From assembly GCF_001424875.1 (NCBI RefSeq), contig NZ_LMCT01000006.1, positions 44,418 to 108,417 of the forward strand: a DNA stretch of 64,000 nt, read 5' to 3'. A model generated the notes under the pieces. It was not told where the DNA came from. It did not search any database and was given only the letters and a program-made list of their open reading frames with translations. A program made the position numbers and the translations under genes. Of the stretch, positions 18,141 to 28,647 are shown piece by piece; position 1 is the first letter of the stretch, and each line of letters opens with the position of its first letter. Source of the stretch: Kitasatospora sp. Root107 (GTDB lineage Bacteria > Actinomycetota > Actinomycetes > Streptomycetales > Streptomycetaceae).

Positions 18141-21100
18141 GCCGCAAGTACGCCCAGACCACTGCCGACCTGCACCGAGGCTGGCTCGAACTGGTCGACG
18201 CCGACGGCCCGTTCCTCGCCGTCCCTGCACTCGAGCGCGTCTGGCCTCAAGGCATGCCCCAGCCCGACTCCCGCGCGATCGCGGCTGTCAAGGACGCCAA
18301 GCCCGCCTTCGAGAAGGCATGGGAACGCTGGGACACCCACCGGGACGACAATGGCGCCCTCGACGTCTACCGCCAGGCCCGCGACACCTGGGTCGACCTC
18401 GTCCTGCGCCAAGGGCTGCGCTGGGGCCCCTCCTACACCTCCCCGGGCCCGGCCGGCGCCGAGATCCGCTCACCCGATCACACCGTCACCGTCCGCGCCG
18501 ACGGGGCCCTCGTCCACGGCGGGACCACAGCGGTGCTCGTCATGGTCACCGACCCGGTCGACTCGCTGCGTGACCCGCTCACCGACGGCTGGTCCGCCAA
18601 CCCCGTCGACCGCATGGACGAACTTCTGCGCGCCTGCGGCGTCACCATCGGCGTCGTCACCGACGGCCGCTGGTGGGCCGTCGTCAGCGCCCGGGAGAAA
18701 ACCATGGTCGCCTCCGGCATCGTGGACGCCCAGACCTGGATCGAAGAACCCCAGACCCGCAACGCCTTCATCGAACTCCTCCAGCTCCGCCGGCTCGTTG
18801 GCGGCAAGGCGCAGGACCGGCTGACCGAACTGTTCGGTGAGTCCGTCACCGCCGCCGAGAAGATCACCGACGCCCTGGGCACCCAGGTCCGCCGAGCTGT
18901 CGAACTCATCGTCCAGGCCCTCTCCGAAGGCGGCCTGGAAGCGGCACAACGCAGCGAGCCCGACCCCCTCCCCGAACGGCGCGGCGAGGTCTACGAGGCC
19001 GCCGTCACCGTCATGATGCGCGTCGTTTTCCTCCTCTTCGCCGAAGAGCGAGGCCTGCTCCCCGAGAACCAGCTCTTCGCCATGGGCTACGGCATCAGCG
19101 ACGAACTCGACCGCCTCGACGCCCGGCAGCACGAGGAAGGCGACCAGGCCCTCGACGCGACCTCCCTCACCTGGCACCGCCTCCTGGCCACCTCGGAGGC
19201 GTTGTTCAGCGGAGCCACCTTCGAGGACCTGCGCCTGCCGGAGTACGGCGGGTCGTTGTTCGACCCCCTCCGCTTCCCGTTTCTCACCGCCCGCAACTCC
19301 CAGGACGCGCTCGCCATCGCCGTCAGCGACCGAGTCCTGCTCGAAGTGCTGCGCGCCGTCCAGATCGCCCAACTGACCGGCGGCGCCCGCCGGATCTCGT
19401 TCCGCGACATCGATGTCGAACAGATCGGTTACATCTACGAGGGTCTGCTCGGCTACTCCTGCGAGAACGTCGACGAGACGGTCGTCGGGCTGGTCGGCAG
19501 CCCCGGCTCCGAACCCGAGATCCCCCTCGCCACCCTCGAAGAACTCGCCGAGGGCGCCCGGACCGAGACCGCCCTCGGTGAGGCGATCCTCGCCTGGGTC
19601 AAGCAGCACCAGCCCGCCGCCAAGCCCGCCAGCAAGGCTGCCCTGGCAAAGGCGCTCAAAGCGGGCGACACTCTGGTCGACGACGCCGAGATCGCCCTGC
19701 ACGACCTCACCGATGCCACCGAACTGCGCGACCGCCTGCGCCCTTTCATCGGCATCATCCGCCGCGACCTGCGCAATCGGCCCCTCGTGGTCGAGCCCGG
19801 CGGCGTCCTGCTGGTGGAAACCCCCTCACGGGCATCGGCCGGCGCCCACTACACACCCCGCTCACTTGCCGAGGAGGTCGTACGCCACGCTCTCGACCCC
19901 CTCGTCCGCTCACCAGGGCCGTACCAGACCACCGACCGGGAAACGTGGCGGTGGATCTCCTCCGACGAGATCCTCGACCTGCGGATCGCCGACATCGCCT
20001 GCGGATCGGGCGCGTTCCTCGTCGCCGCGGCCCGCTACCTCGCGGCGCGGCTGGTGGAGGCGTGGCACCGCGAAGACGTCGCGTACGGGCGGACGGCGCA
20101 CGAACTCCAGGTCCGCGCCATAAGGATGGTCGTTGCTAGCTGTCTGTACGGTGCGGACATCAACGGCATGGCCGTGGAGATGTGCAAGCTCTCGCTGTGG
20201 CTGGTGTCCCTCGACCCCAAGCTGCCGTTCTCCTTTGTGGACGACAAGGTCCTGCACGGCAATGCGCTGCTCGGCCTGACTGACGTGCGGCAGCTGCGTG
20301 ACCTGCACATCACGCCGGAGACCGCAGGCAGCCAGATCAGCATGTTCAACATCGACATCGACGGCACCCTGGAGCGCGCCTCCCGCCTGCGACAGCAGCT
20401 TGCTACCGAGGTCAACGAGGACGACCCCCAGCGCTCCGCAGCGACCAAGCGGCGCCAGTGGCGCGAGTACCAGAAGATCACCGCACAGCTCGCCGGCGTC
20501 GCCGACAGTGTGATCGCCGCCGGGCTGAGGTGGGGCGGCAAGCCCGGCAAGCAGCTGAGAGAGGCGTATCAGAACCTGCGCATCGCAGTCGAACTTGCTT
20601 ACCCGGTCGGCGGCGGGCAGGCCGACCGGGCGATGCTCGACGCCATCCTGGAGGCTGGCCTCACGCCGACGGTCACCACGGACTACGAGCGATGGAAGCC
20701 CCTGCACTGGATCCTCGCCGTGCCGGACGTGATGAAGCGGGGCGGCTTCGATGCCATCATCGGCAATCCGCCGTTCCTCGGCGGGCAGAAGCTCACCGGG
20801 ACGATGGGTACCAACGTCCGCGACTGGTTCGTCCATATCCTCGCCAGCGGTAAGAAGGGCAGCGCCGACCTAGTAGCGTACTTCCTCCTCCGCGCATATG
20901 GACTGCTCTCGCAGCAGGGAGGGCTGGGCTTGATCGCGACCAACACGGTTGCTCAAGGGGACACCCGACAGGTTGGCCTCGACCAACTCGCCGAACGGGG
21001 CTTCACGATCACCCGAGCCATCCAGAGCCGCTCCTGGCCAGCAGCTGGCGCCAACCTGGAGTACGCGGCGATCTGGGGAAGCCGCGGTCCAGTGATGCTG

Positions 21101-22165
21101 GAAATGCCCCGGATCGTTGACGACATCGAGACGCAGTGGATCTCCACGTTGCTTGAGGCAGGCGGGCGTGTGGGCGGTGACCCGGTGCGACTGGCGGAAA
21201 ATTCCAACATCGCGTTTCAGGGATTCATCACTCGGGGCCAGGGTTTCGCACTGGATCCACAGGAGGCCGAGGCATGGATCGAGGAGGACGAGAAGAATGC
21301 GCAGGTGATTTTCCCCTACCTTAATGGCGAGGACCTTAACTCGCGCCCCGATCTTTCGCCGTCTCGATGGGTTATTGACTTCAATGACCGATCTGAGGCG
21401 CAGGCTTCAAAATATGAGCTTCCGTTCCGGCGGGTTCAAGAGGAGGTAATGCCTGGCCGACAGAAGATTAACCAGAAGGCCGTGCGCGAACGCTGGTGGC
21501 AGTATGAGAAGACTCGCCCGGCCATGCGTAAGGCGATTCATGATCTGGATGAGGTGCTCGTAATTGCATTGGTAAGTAGGACACTGATGCCGATGCGCGT
21601 TTTGAGCGGCCAGGTCTTCGGTAATGTTCTTGGCGTCTTTGCATTGGATTCGTTCGCCGACCAGGCGGTGCTGTCATCAACTGTGCATCAAATGTGGGCA
21701 ATTAAGTACGGATCAGGCATGCGCAATGACCCGCGCTATACGCCATCTGATGTGTTTTCCACTTTCCCTCGCCCGAGTTCATCTGAGGGATTGGCTGAGA
21801 TCGGCCGCACTCTCGACGCCGAGCGACGCGAGATCATGGTCAGTCGCAATCTCGGACTAACCAAACTCTACAATCGCGTCAATGATCCTGCTATCGCCAA
21901 CTCAGCCGACCTTGACGTTGCTCGTCTGCGTCAGATCCATGTTGAGCTTGATCAGGCATTGGTGGCCGCCTACGGCTGGGGCGATATCCCACTCGACCAC
22001 GGCTTCCACACCTACCGGCAGATGGAGCGGTGGACGGTGAGCCCGGCCGCCCGGGTGAAGATTCTGGACCGGCTGCTGGAGGAGAACCACCGCCGCGCCG
22101 CCGCCCAGGGTGATGTCGTACCCGTGAGCGAGGATGGCGGCGACGAGGAAGGGGACGACGAGTGA
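18137..22165 (+). CDS. drmMI: DISARM class 1 adenine-specific DNA methyltransferase DrmMI
   Basis: Protein of 1342 residues, Eco57I-like N6-adenine methyltransferase. SAM-binding motif I is ADIACGSGAFLV near residues 618-629, preceded by a GAHYTPRSLAEEVV block. The catalytic motif NPPF lies near residues 875-878 (IIGNPPFLGG). The C-terminal target-recognition region (about 21280-21950) has clearly lower GC than the rest: 31 of 60 bases in 21601-21660 against 44 of 60 in 19561-19620. This suggests a swapped specificity domain. In DISARM it methylates host sites to mark self DNA. PglX of BREX is similar, but the neighbours fix the DISARM assignment. It overlaps drmD (ATGA) and drmA (GTGA). Confidence 0.9.
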   Translation: MSRKYAQTTADLHRGWLELVDADGPFLAVPALERVWPQGMPQPDSRAIAAVKDAKPAFEKAWERWDTHRDDNGALDVYRQARDTWVDLVLRQGLRWGPSYTSPGPAGAEIRSPDHTVTVRADGALVHGGTTAVLVMVTDPVDSLRDPLTDGWSANPVDRMDELLRACGVTIGVVTDGRWWAVVSAREKTMVASGIVDAQTWIEEPQTRNAFIELLQLRRLVGGKAQDRLTELFGESVTAAEKITDALGTQVRRAVELIVQALSEGGLEAAQRSEPDPLPERRGEVYEAAVTVMMRVVFLLFAEERGLLPENQLFAMGYGISDELDRLDARQHEEGDQALDATSLTWHRLLATSEALFSGATFEDLRLPEYGGSLFDPLRFPFLTARNSQDALAIAVSDRVLLEVLRAVQIAQLTGGARRISFRDIDVEQIGYIYEGLLGYSCENVDETVVGLVGSPGSEPEIPLATLEELAEGARTETALGEAILAWVKQHQPAAKPASKAALAKALKAGDTLVDDAEIALHDLTDATELRDRLRPFIGIIRRDLRNRPLVVEPGGVLLVETPSRASAGAHYTPRSLAEEVVRHALDPLVRSPGPYQTTDRETWRWISSDEILDLRIADIACGSGAFLVAAARYLAARLVEAWHREDVAYGRTAHELQVRAIRMVVASCLYGADINGMAVEMCKLSLWLVSLDPKLPFSFVDDKVLHGNALLGLTDVRQLRDLHITPETAGSQISMFNIDIDGTLERASRLRQQLATEVNEDDPQRSAATKRRQWREYQKITAQLAGVADSVIAAGLRWGGKPGKQLREAYQNLRIAVELAYPVGGGQADRAMLDAILEAGLTPTVTTDYERWKPLHWILAVPDVMKRGGFDAIIGNPPFLGGQKLTGTMGTNVRDWFVHILASGKKGSADLVAYFLLRAYGLLSQQGGLGLIATNTVAQGDTRQVGLDQLAERGFTITRAIQSRSWPAAGANLEYAAIWGSRGPVMLEMPRIVDDIETQWISTLLEAGGRVGGDPVRLAENSNIAFQGFITRGQGFALDPQEAEAWIEEDEKNAQVIFPYLNGEDLNSRPDLSPSRWVIDFNDRSEAQASKYELPFRRVQEEVMPGRQKINQKAVRERWWQYEKTRPAMRKAIHDLDEVLVIALVSRTLMPMRVLSGQVFGNVLGVFALDSFADQAVLSSTVHQMWAIKYGSGMRNDPRYTPSDVFSTFPRPSSSEGLAEIGRTLDAERREIMVSRNLGLTKLYNRVNDPAIANSADLDVARLRQIHVELDQALVAAYGWGDIPLDHGFHTYRQMERWTVSPAARVKILDRLLEENHRRAAAQGDVVPVSEDGGDEEGDDE

Positions 22166-25100
22166 GCACCCGATCCGCCCAGCAGCCTGCCGCGCCGCAG
22201 GAGCAGGAAAGCTACCGTCTCCGTCTTGAGCCGGACGACCGGTCCTGGACGGCACGCGAGAATCTGGCCGACATCCTGGAGCGTGAACTCCTGGGGCCGG
22301 CAGGCGGTCCCGAGGAGATCATCGCGGGTGTCCCCGACTCGGCGTACCTGGTCGGCCGCATCGCGCCCGTCCGTCTGAACGACGGTACGGACGACCCCAC
22401 CCAGTCGGGGTCTGCTGACGCCGCGACCGACGTCGGCGATGCCGTCGACGCGTCCGAGAGCCGTGGTGTGCCGATGACCGCCGTGGACGAGAGCAGCGCG
22501 GGGGCGGATGAGGACGAGGTCGAGGACCAGCCGCAGAAGCGCGGTCTGATGATCCCGGCGTCGATGGGGTTGCGCTGTCAGATCCCCGATGACCTGGAGG
22601 CATTCACGGTCACCGCGCGGTGGGGCACGTACGAGCCGGTGAAGGAGAAGCCCGGCGAGGGCGAGGACCCGACAGCCGCTCTCCGCCGTTACCGGCGCAG
22701 GCCGCATGAGGTCACCACCACGATCACGGTCTCCAACCTCACCCCCTCCAGTACTGAGCCCTTCGTACTGGAGGACAAGGTCACGCTGAGGGTCGACCGC
22801 TACGACGACACCGAGCGCGGCTGCCGGCTGATCGAGATCGCGCTCTGCAACGACCGCGAGACGCCGCGCAAGATCCCGGTGGAGGCATGGCTCTACCAGA
22901 CCGAACTGGTCGTCTCCACACCCAGCGGCGAGGCAGTGTTCCTGCCAGTGAACGACGCACTGACGGACACCCACCACGAACCGGACGACGAGCTGCGCCG
23001 GCTGCGGCTGCAGTACCGTGACCGGCTGGAGTTCGCGGTCGGGCGTACCTGTTCGGTGGACTGGGAGGTGGCCGAGGGCGCGCGTCGCGCCGGCAGCGTG
23101 TGGACGACCTGGCTGCCGACCAGCGAGACCCCGCAGACCGCTGCGGAGGAGATCGGCGCGGCCCTGCTCGACATGCGCAAGCTGGAAGAGGCCACGCCCG
23201 AGGAACTGCGTGCCGGCCTTGCACCCATTGCCGAAACGTACGCGGCTTGGCTGGACGGTGAGGAGAAGAGGGCCGAGGCACTGCCCGAGCACCTTCGCCC
23301 GGAGGGCCTGGACGCGGTCGCCGAGGCTCGCAAGGTCCAGCGGCAGCTCGCGGACGGCTTGGAGCATCTGCTGTCCGACGAGGAGGCGTTGCGCTGCTTC
23401 CGGTTCATGAACCGGGTGATCGCTGATCAGCGCATCCAGTCGCAGGTGGCACAGCGGCGTGCGAACCAGCCCGAGGAAAGCCGTGAGAGCCTCGACGCGG
23501 CCCGGGCCGCCGTCCTGGAGCAGGGACCGCGCGCGCACTCCTGGTACACCTTCCAGCTCGCGTTCGTCCTGATGCAGCTCCCGCTGCTGTCCGACCCGGC
23601 CGCCGAGAAGCGGGGCGGTGATCTGGCCAAGGCACAACTTCTGTTCTTCCCCACCGGCGGTGGCAAGACCGAGGCGTACCTGGGCCTGGCCGCGTACACG
23701 TTCGCGATCCGGCGCCGCCAGGGCGTCGTGGACGCCTTCGACGGCCCGTTGGACGGTCGCTCCGGCGTGGCAGTGCTGATGCGCTACACCCTGCGACTGC
23801 TGACCTCCCAGCAGTTCCAGCGAGCCACCACCCTGATCTGTGCCGCGGAGCGCGCGCGGTTGGAGGATCCCGCCACGTGGGGGGACGAGCCGTTCAGAAT
23901 CGGACTGTGGGTCGGCACCGATGTGAGCCCGAAGCGGTACGACGAGGCTGCCGATCAGCTTCGCAAGGTCAACCAAGGCCATGGCTACCGGTTGACGGTG
24001 CTGCAACTGCAGCGCTGCCCGTGGTGCGGTACCCGCATCGAGGCGCGGGACGTGAAGACCGACCCAGGCCTGCGTCGGGTGTACGTGTACTGCGGTGACG
24101 AGCTTGCCGAGTGCCCGTTCGCCGACGGCGGTGAGGTCGAGGAGGGGCTGCCGGTTCTGACCGTCGATGAGGAGATCTACCGGCTCGCACCGGCGTTCGT
24201 CATCGCCACTGTCGACAAGTTCGCCCGCCTCGCACGGGAGGGTGAGGCAGCGTCGCTGTTCGGCTATGTCTCACGGCGGTGCGAGCGGCACGGCTTCGTC
24301 CACCCCGACTACCCGCCCTGCAAGATCCAGGACGAGAGCAGTCACCCCAACAAAGACGGCCTGCCCAAGGCGTATCTGCGCTCCACAGACCGGCTCCGGC
24401 CCCCGGACCTGGTCATCCAGGACGAGCTGCACCTCATCACCGGCGCGCTGGGTACGACGGTGGGTCTGTTCGAGGTGGCCATCGACGTGATGACCGACTG
24501 GCGTACCAAGGACGGCCGGCGTGTGCGTCCGCTCCTGGTCGCCTCCACCGCCACCGCACGCAACGCGCCCGACCAGGTGCGCGCCCTGTACGGGCGGGAC
24601 GTCACCATCTTCCCGCCGCAGGTACTCGACGCGGGGAACACCTTCTTCTCCAAGGAGATCCCGCCGACCGAGGAGGCGCCGGGCCGGCGCTACGTCGGGA
24701 TCAGTACGACCGGGGTGCGCCTGACGACGGCGGAGATCCGCGTCGCCGAGGTCCTGATGGCCGGTGGCCAGCTGCTGCTCGACCGCTCGGGTCAGGTGGC
24801 CGACCCGTACATGAGCCTGGTCGGCTACTTCAGTGCGACCCGTGAACTCGCGGGTATGGCCCGGTACATGGGTGACGACATCCAGACCGCCCTGGCCAGG
24901 CGGCGCCCGTGGTCGAAGCTTCCGCGCCGTACCGGCACCGACTTCGGCGCGCTCAACATCGCCGAACTGACCTCCCGGGTAGCCAGCGCCGACATCACCT
25001 CCACCCTGGACCGGATGTCCGTACCGTTCGACCCCGTCTTCGACTCCGCGGTCGGCAAGCGGAATCTGCGGGCCCTGCGGGAGGCGAAGAAGCCGACCTC

Positions 25101-25887
25101 CGAGCGCGAGGTCAACCCGTACGACGTCGTGCTGGCCACCTCTATGCTCCAGGTCGGCGTCGACGTAACCCGGCTCGGGCTGATGCTGGTGGTCGGCCAG
25201 CCGAAGAACACCGCTGAGTACATCCAGGCATCCTCCCGTGTCGGCCGTGACAGGGCCCGCCCCGGACTGGTGGTCGCACTCGGCAACTGGGCGCGCCCGC
25301 GCGACCTCGCCCACTTCGAGCAGTTCCGGCACTACCACGAGACGTTCTACCAGCAGGTCGAGGCACTGTCCGTGACGCCGTTCTCCGTGACGTCACTGGA
25401 GCGTGGCCTGGACGGTGTGCTGGTCAGTACGGCCCGTGTCCTGCAGGCAGTGCGCCGGCAGAGCCTGTCGCCGGAGGACGGCGCGGCCCGTATCGAGGCC
25501 GAGCGGCCCTTCGCAACCGAGCTCATCGACGCGCTGGTGCGCCGTATCGGGCGGGCCGGAGACGAGGATGCCGCCGAGCGTGCCCGTCAGCGGCTGGAGA
25601 ACCGGCTCGACCAGTGGGGCAAGCGTCGCAAGCATCTTGAGGACCAGCGCAAATCGCTGGTCTACGAGAGGGTCACTGACGACAGTCACCACGACGCGCT
25701 CATGATGAGCGCGGAGAACGCCAAGTCCGGGTTCGACACCCGGGACGCGGCGCCGTTCATCGTGGCGAACTCGATGCGTGAGGTGCAGCCGGAGATCAAC
25801 CTCCTGGTCAGCCCGATCAAGGAACGGCTGGTGTATGTCGCACCCGCCAACGCACCCCAGTGGGTGATGCCGGAGGAGAGTTCATGA
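22162..25887 (+). CDS. drmA: DISARM core helicase-like protein DrmA
   Basis: Protein of 1241 residues. A P-loop FFPTGGGKTEAYLGL lies near residues 493-507. The Walker B-like IQDELHLITGALG lies near residues 751-763, and the C-terminal helicase motif ASSRVGRDRARPG near residue 1022. A Cys-rich insert (CPWCGT, then CGDELAEC) lies between the helicase halves, probably binding zinc. DrmA with DrmB forms the DISARM complex that binds and threads incoming DNA. GTG 22162 overlaps the drmMI stop as GTGA, and the end overlaps drmB by ATGA. Length and motif order are normal for the family. Confidence 0.92.
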   Translation: MSTRSAQQPAAPQEQESYRLRLEPDDRSWTARENLADILERELLGPAGGPEEIIAGVPDSAYLVGRIAPVRLNDGTDDPTQSGSADAATDVGDAVDASESRGVPMTAVDESSAGADEDEVEDQPQKRGLMIPASMGLRCQIPDDLEAFTVTARWGTYEPVKEKPGEGEDPTAALRRYRRRPHEVTTTITVSNLTPSSTEPFVLEDKVTLRVDRYDDTERGCRLIEIALCNDRETPRKIPVEAWLYQTELVVSTPSGEAVFLPVNDALTDTHHEPDDELRRLRLQYRDRLEFAVGRTCSVDWEVAEGARRAGSVWTTWLPTSETPQTAAEEIGAALLDMRKLEEATPEELRAGLAPIAETYAAWLDGEEKRAEALPEHLRPEGLDAVAEARKVQRQLADGLEHLLSDEEALRCFRFMNRVIADQRIQSQVAQRRANQPEESRESLDAARAAVLEQGPRAHSWYTFQLAFVLMQLPLLSDPAAEKRGGDLAKAQLLFFPTGGGKTEAYLGLAAYTFAIRRRQGVVDAFDGPLDGRSGVAVLMRYTLRLLTSQQFQRATTLICAAERARLEDPATWGDEPFRIGLWVGTDVSPKRYDEAADQLRKVNQGHGYRLTVLQLQRCPWCGTRIEARDVKTDPGLRRVYVYCGDELAECPFADGGEVEEGLPVLTVDEEIYRLAPAFVIATVDKFARLAREGEAASLFGYVSRRCERHGFVHPDYPPCKIQDESSHPNKDGLPKAYLRSTDRLRPPDLVIQDELHLITGALGTTVGLFEVAIDVMTDWRTKDGRRVRPLLVASTATARNAPDQVRALYGRDVTIFPPQVLDAGNTFFSKEIPPTEEAPGRRYVGISTTGVRLTTAEIRVAEVLMAGGQLLLDRSGQVADPYMSLVGYFSATRELAGMARYMGDDIQTALARRRPWSKLPRRTGTDFGALNIAELTSRVASADITSTLDRMSVPFDPVFDSAVGKRNLRALREAKKPTSEREVNPYDVVLATSMLQVGVDVTRLGLMLVVGQPKNTAEYIQASSRVGRDRARPGLVVALGNWARPRDLAHFEQFRHYHETFYQQVEALSVTPFSVTSLERGLDGVLVSTARVLQAVRRQSLSPEDGAARIEAERPFATELIDALVRRIGRAGDEDAAERARQRLENRLDQWGKRRKHLEDQRKSLVYERVTDDSHHDALMMSAENAKSGFDTRDAAPFIVANSMREVQPEINLLVSPIKERLVYVAPANAPQWVMPEESS

Positions 25888-27914
25888 CCGACGAGACGCG
25901 CTATGTCTACGACGCGACCAGGGCCGTCGATCCGCTCGGCGACCTGGAGGAGGAGACCGAGAAGGCCGCCAAGCACAATCGTGCAAAGGTCGGCTCCGCA
26001 CGTCCCTCCTCGCTGCTCTACACCTACGGTCCCGGTTCGATCATGGACCTGCCGCAGTTCACGGTCATGCCCACCGGCCTCGACGACTGGGACCGCATCT
26101 GGCGGCGGCGCGACTCCTTGCCGCCGGCGATCCACGCACCGCGCCTGCGGGAAATCGTCCGGACCATGCTGCGGTCCCCAGACGTGCAGCTGCGACCGCA
26201 CCCGTGGCAGCCGAAGAAGCACATCCGCTCGGCCGAGGGAAACGACCTCGGTGTCCCGTCCCGCGTGTTCCCCCAGTGGCTTCGCTGCACGGGCTGCGAC
26301 ATGCTCGGGATGCTCTCCCAGTTCGACTACCGCAACACCCATCCCTTCCGCACCGACCTGGCCACCTTCGAGCACTCCAAGTGCAACGGCCGGGCAGGCA
26401 GCCGTACCGGCAAGGCGATGCGGCGCACCGCCGTACCGGCCCGGTACCTGCTGGCGTGCGTGGACGGCCACCTCGATGAGTTCCCGTACGAGCTGTGGGT
26501 GCACCGCGGACAGCCGTGCAGCAGGGCCGAGGTGCCGGCGCTGAAGATGGAGGACCGTACAGCCGGAAAGGGTGCCTCGGCGATCATCTTCTGCGCGTCC
26601 TGCGACATGAGGCGCCCGATGAACGAGGCCCAGGGCGAAGCCGGCAAGGCCAAGCTGCCGCAGTGCCGAGGGCGCCACCCGCATCTGGACGCCTTCGAGC
26701 CCAAGGGCTGCCGCAACACCGCGAAGCTCATGCTGGTCGGCGCCTCCAACCTCTGGTTCCCCGCCACCCAGTCGATCATCGTCATGCCGGAGTCTCAGCA
26801 GGAGAAGGCCGACGACCTCGCCGACCGCATCCGCACCACGCTCGGCGACACCTTGGCCCAGTTCCGCGGCAGTCTTGCGACGATCCGGGCGCTCCTGTCG
26901 GTAGGCGGCATCGATGTCACCGGCCTCGCCGACCATGAGCTGGAGGCCGCCTTGGAGACGGCCTCTGCTCCTCAGCCCACAGCGGAGGAGCAGGAGGAGA
27001 AGCTCCGCGACTGGGATCCGGTCGACCTGCTGGTGCCCGAGTGGCGCTACCTGCTGCTGGACATCCTCGGCCCACGTGTCGAGGACCCGACCAGTGGCCT
27101 CACCCTGGCCAAGCGGCAGCGAGGGGACAGGCTAAGGCCCGAGATCACCCGTGTTCTGGCCGTGGAAAAGCTCCGCAAGGTCAACGCACTCGTCGGCTTC
27201 ACCCGCATCGACGACATGGACCGCGTCGGAGACCTGCCACGCCGACTGGCACCTCTCACCCGCACTTCCCGACCCGCCTGGACGGTAGCGACCGAAGACC
27301 GCGGGGAAGGCATCTTCCTCCAGCTAGACGAGGACAAGGTCGCCGCCTGGGAGAAGCGCGTCCTGAACACCGAGGTGTGGCAGGCCCACCGCGAATCACA
27401 CCGCAGGAACTTCGAACGCCGCTTCTCCGAGACCGCAGGCCAGGTCAACCCCGACAGCCGGCTGAAGCCGCCCCGCTACTGGCTCGTCCACACCTTCGCC
27501 CACATCCTCATCCGCGAACTCGCCCTCACCTGCGGCTACTCGGCAGCCAGCCTCAGCGAACGCCTCTACGCCTGGCCCGAAGCAGAAGGACGAGAGCCCG
27601 CCGCCGGCCTCCTCATCTGCACCACCGCCTCCGACAGCGACGGCACCCTCGGCGGCCTCGTCCAGCTCAGCGAACCGGCACGCCTCGAACGGGTCGTCGC
27701 GGACGCCCTGCGCAAGGCCACCCGCTGCTCCTCCGACCCCATCTGCGCCATGCGTACCCCCCAGAAGCCGGAGGACTTCCTGCACGGCGCCGCCTGCCAC
27801 TGCTGCGTCATGGCCTCGGAGACATCCTGCGAGCGGGCCAACCGCTTCCTCGACCGACGCTTCCTCCTCGACCTGCCCGGAAGCAACCTCGGGTACTTCT
27901 CGACAAATGAGTGA
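25884..27914 (+). CDS. drmB: DISARM core protein DrmB (DUF1998)
   Basis: Protein of 676 residues. N-terminal YTYGPGSIMDLP is followed by several Cys pairs (LRCTGC, IIFCASC) suggestive of zinc binding. The C-terminal DUF1998 block starts RYWLVHTFAHILIREL and ends with DGAACHCC-type cysteines (GAACHCCVMASETSCE). DrmB partners DrmA and is required for DISARM defence. ATG 25884 was chosen because GGAGGAG lies just upstream and it overlaps the drmA stop (ATGA); an in-frame ATG at 25860 lies inside drmA. Its end overlaps drmC by eight bases. Confidence 0.92.
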   Translation: MTDETRYVYDATRAVDPLGDLEEETEKAAKHNRAKVGSARPSSLLYTYGPGSIMDLPQFTVMPTGLDDWDRIWRRRDSLPPAIHAPRLREIVRTMLRSPDVQLRPHPWQPKKHIRSAEGNDLGVPSRVFPQWLRCTGCDMLGMLSQFDYRNTHPFRTDLATFEHSKCNGRAGSRTGKAMRRTAVPARYLLACVDGHLDEFPYELWVHRGQPCSRAEVPALKMEDRTAGKGASAIIFCASCDMRRPMNEAQGEAGKAKLPQCRGRHPHLDAFEPKGCRNTAKLMLVGASNLWFPATQSIIVMPESQQEKADDLADRIRTTLGDTLAQFRGSLATIRALLSVGGIDVTGLADHELEAALETASAPQPTAEEQEEKLRDWDPVDLLVPEWRYLLLDILGPRVEDPTSGLTLAKRQRGDRLRPEITRVLAVEKLRKVNALVGFTRIDDMDRVGDLPRRLAPLTRTSRPAWTVATEDRGEGIFLQLDEDKVAAWEKRVLNTEVWQAHRESHRRNFERRFSETAGQVNPDSRLKPPRYWLVHTFAHILIRELALTCGYSAASLSERLYAWPEAEGREPAAGLLICTTASDSDGTLGGLVQLSEPARLERVVADALRKATRCSSDPICAMRTPQKPEDFLHGAACHCCVMASETSCERANRFLDRRFLLDLPGSNLGYFSTNE

Positions 27915-28647
27915 CCCCGACGCCGCCCGACGCCTCGGGCATCTCCTCACCAGGACGGAGGCCCAGGGAATCGCCGACCGGCTAGCTGACGGAGATACGC
28001 TCACCGCCGCACTCAAGGTGGTTGCCGCCAACCACCGGGCAGAGGCTCGACGCCTCCTGGAGGCGATCGCCAGCGGACCGGGGGCGGCACTTCAGCACAT
28101 CTCGCTCCTGCGTGCCGTGGAGGGTGCCCGGGCACTTCCTCTCACGCTTATGCCGTTGTGGACCATGCCCGGGCATCTCGCACAGAGCGGCCCGCTCACC
28201 ACATCGGTGCCGCACCTTGTGGAAAATGCGCGTCACTCGGTGACCTGCTCCACCTTCAACTTCCAACGAAGTTCCGGTCTGTGGACTTCTCTGCAGGCAG
28301 CCGCCCAGCGGCCCGGCGTCGCCGTTCGCGTCTACATGGATGCCAGGGCGGCAGACGACCCTGGACAGCATTGGTCACCGACGACCAAGGAAGTCGCCGA
28401 GCATCTGAAGCCTGCACAGATCTGGCGAACCCAGAACTTCGACGGCACCTACGTACGCAACCACGCCAAGTTCCTCGCGATCGATCACCACCTTCTGTTG
28501 GTGACCAGCGCGAACTTCTCCTGGAGTGCAGAGAACAACAACGTCGAGTTCGGCGTCCTCATCGATAGCCCGAACCTCACCGAGACCGTCGAGCGAGAGC
28601 TGCACGAGGCGCAAGGTGTCTTGTACGAGCGGGTTCCGGCTGCCTGA
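27907..28647 (+). CDS. drmC: DISARM phospholipase D-like protein DrmC
   Basis: Protein of 246 residues with a single PLD/HKD motif, NHAKFLAIDHHLLLVTSANF (residues about 184-203), giving the His-x-Lys-x4-Asp signature. Downstream SANFSWSAENNNVEFGVLI is the usual PLD continuation. PLD-family enzymes with one motif dimerise to cleave phosphodiester bonds, and DrmC is the DISARM nuclease candidate. The N-terminal 80 residues are helical and lack a recognised fold. It starts eight bases inside drmB and closes the DISARM operon. Confidence 0.9.
   Translation: MSDPDAARRLGHLLTRTEAQGIADRLADGDTLTAALKVVAANHRAEARRLLEAIASGPGAALQHISLLRAVEGARALPLTLMPLWTMPGHLAQSGPLTTSVPHLVENARHSVTCSTFNFQRSSGLWTSLQAAAQRPGVAVRVYMDARAADDPGQHWSPTTKEVAEHLKPAQIWRTQNFDGTYVRNHAKFLAIDHHLLLVTSANFSWSAENNNVEFGVLIDSPNLTETVERELHEAQGVLYERVPAA

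Noticed and set aside
18137..22165. BREX PglX or a stand-alone type IIG restriction-modification enzyme
   Set aside because: Neighbours are DrmD, DrmA, DrmB and DrmC in canonical class 1 DISARM order, and no BREX genes are present.
22012..24006. 664-codon minus-strand frame opposite drmA
   Set aside because: Antisense shadow without motifs.
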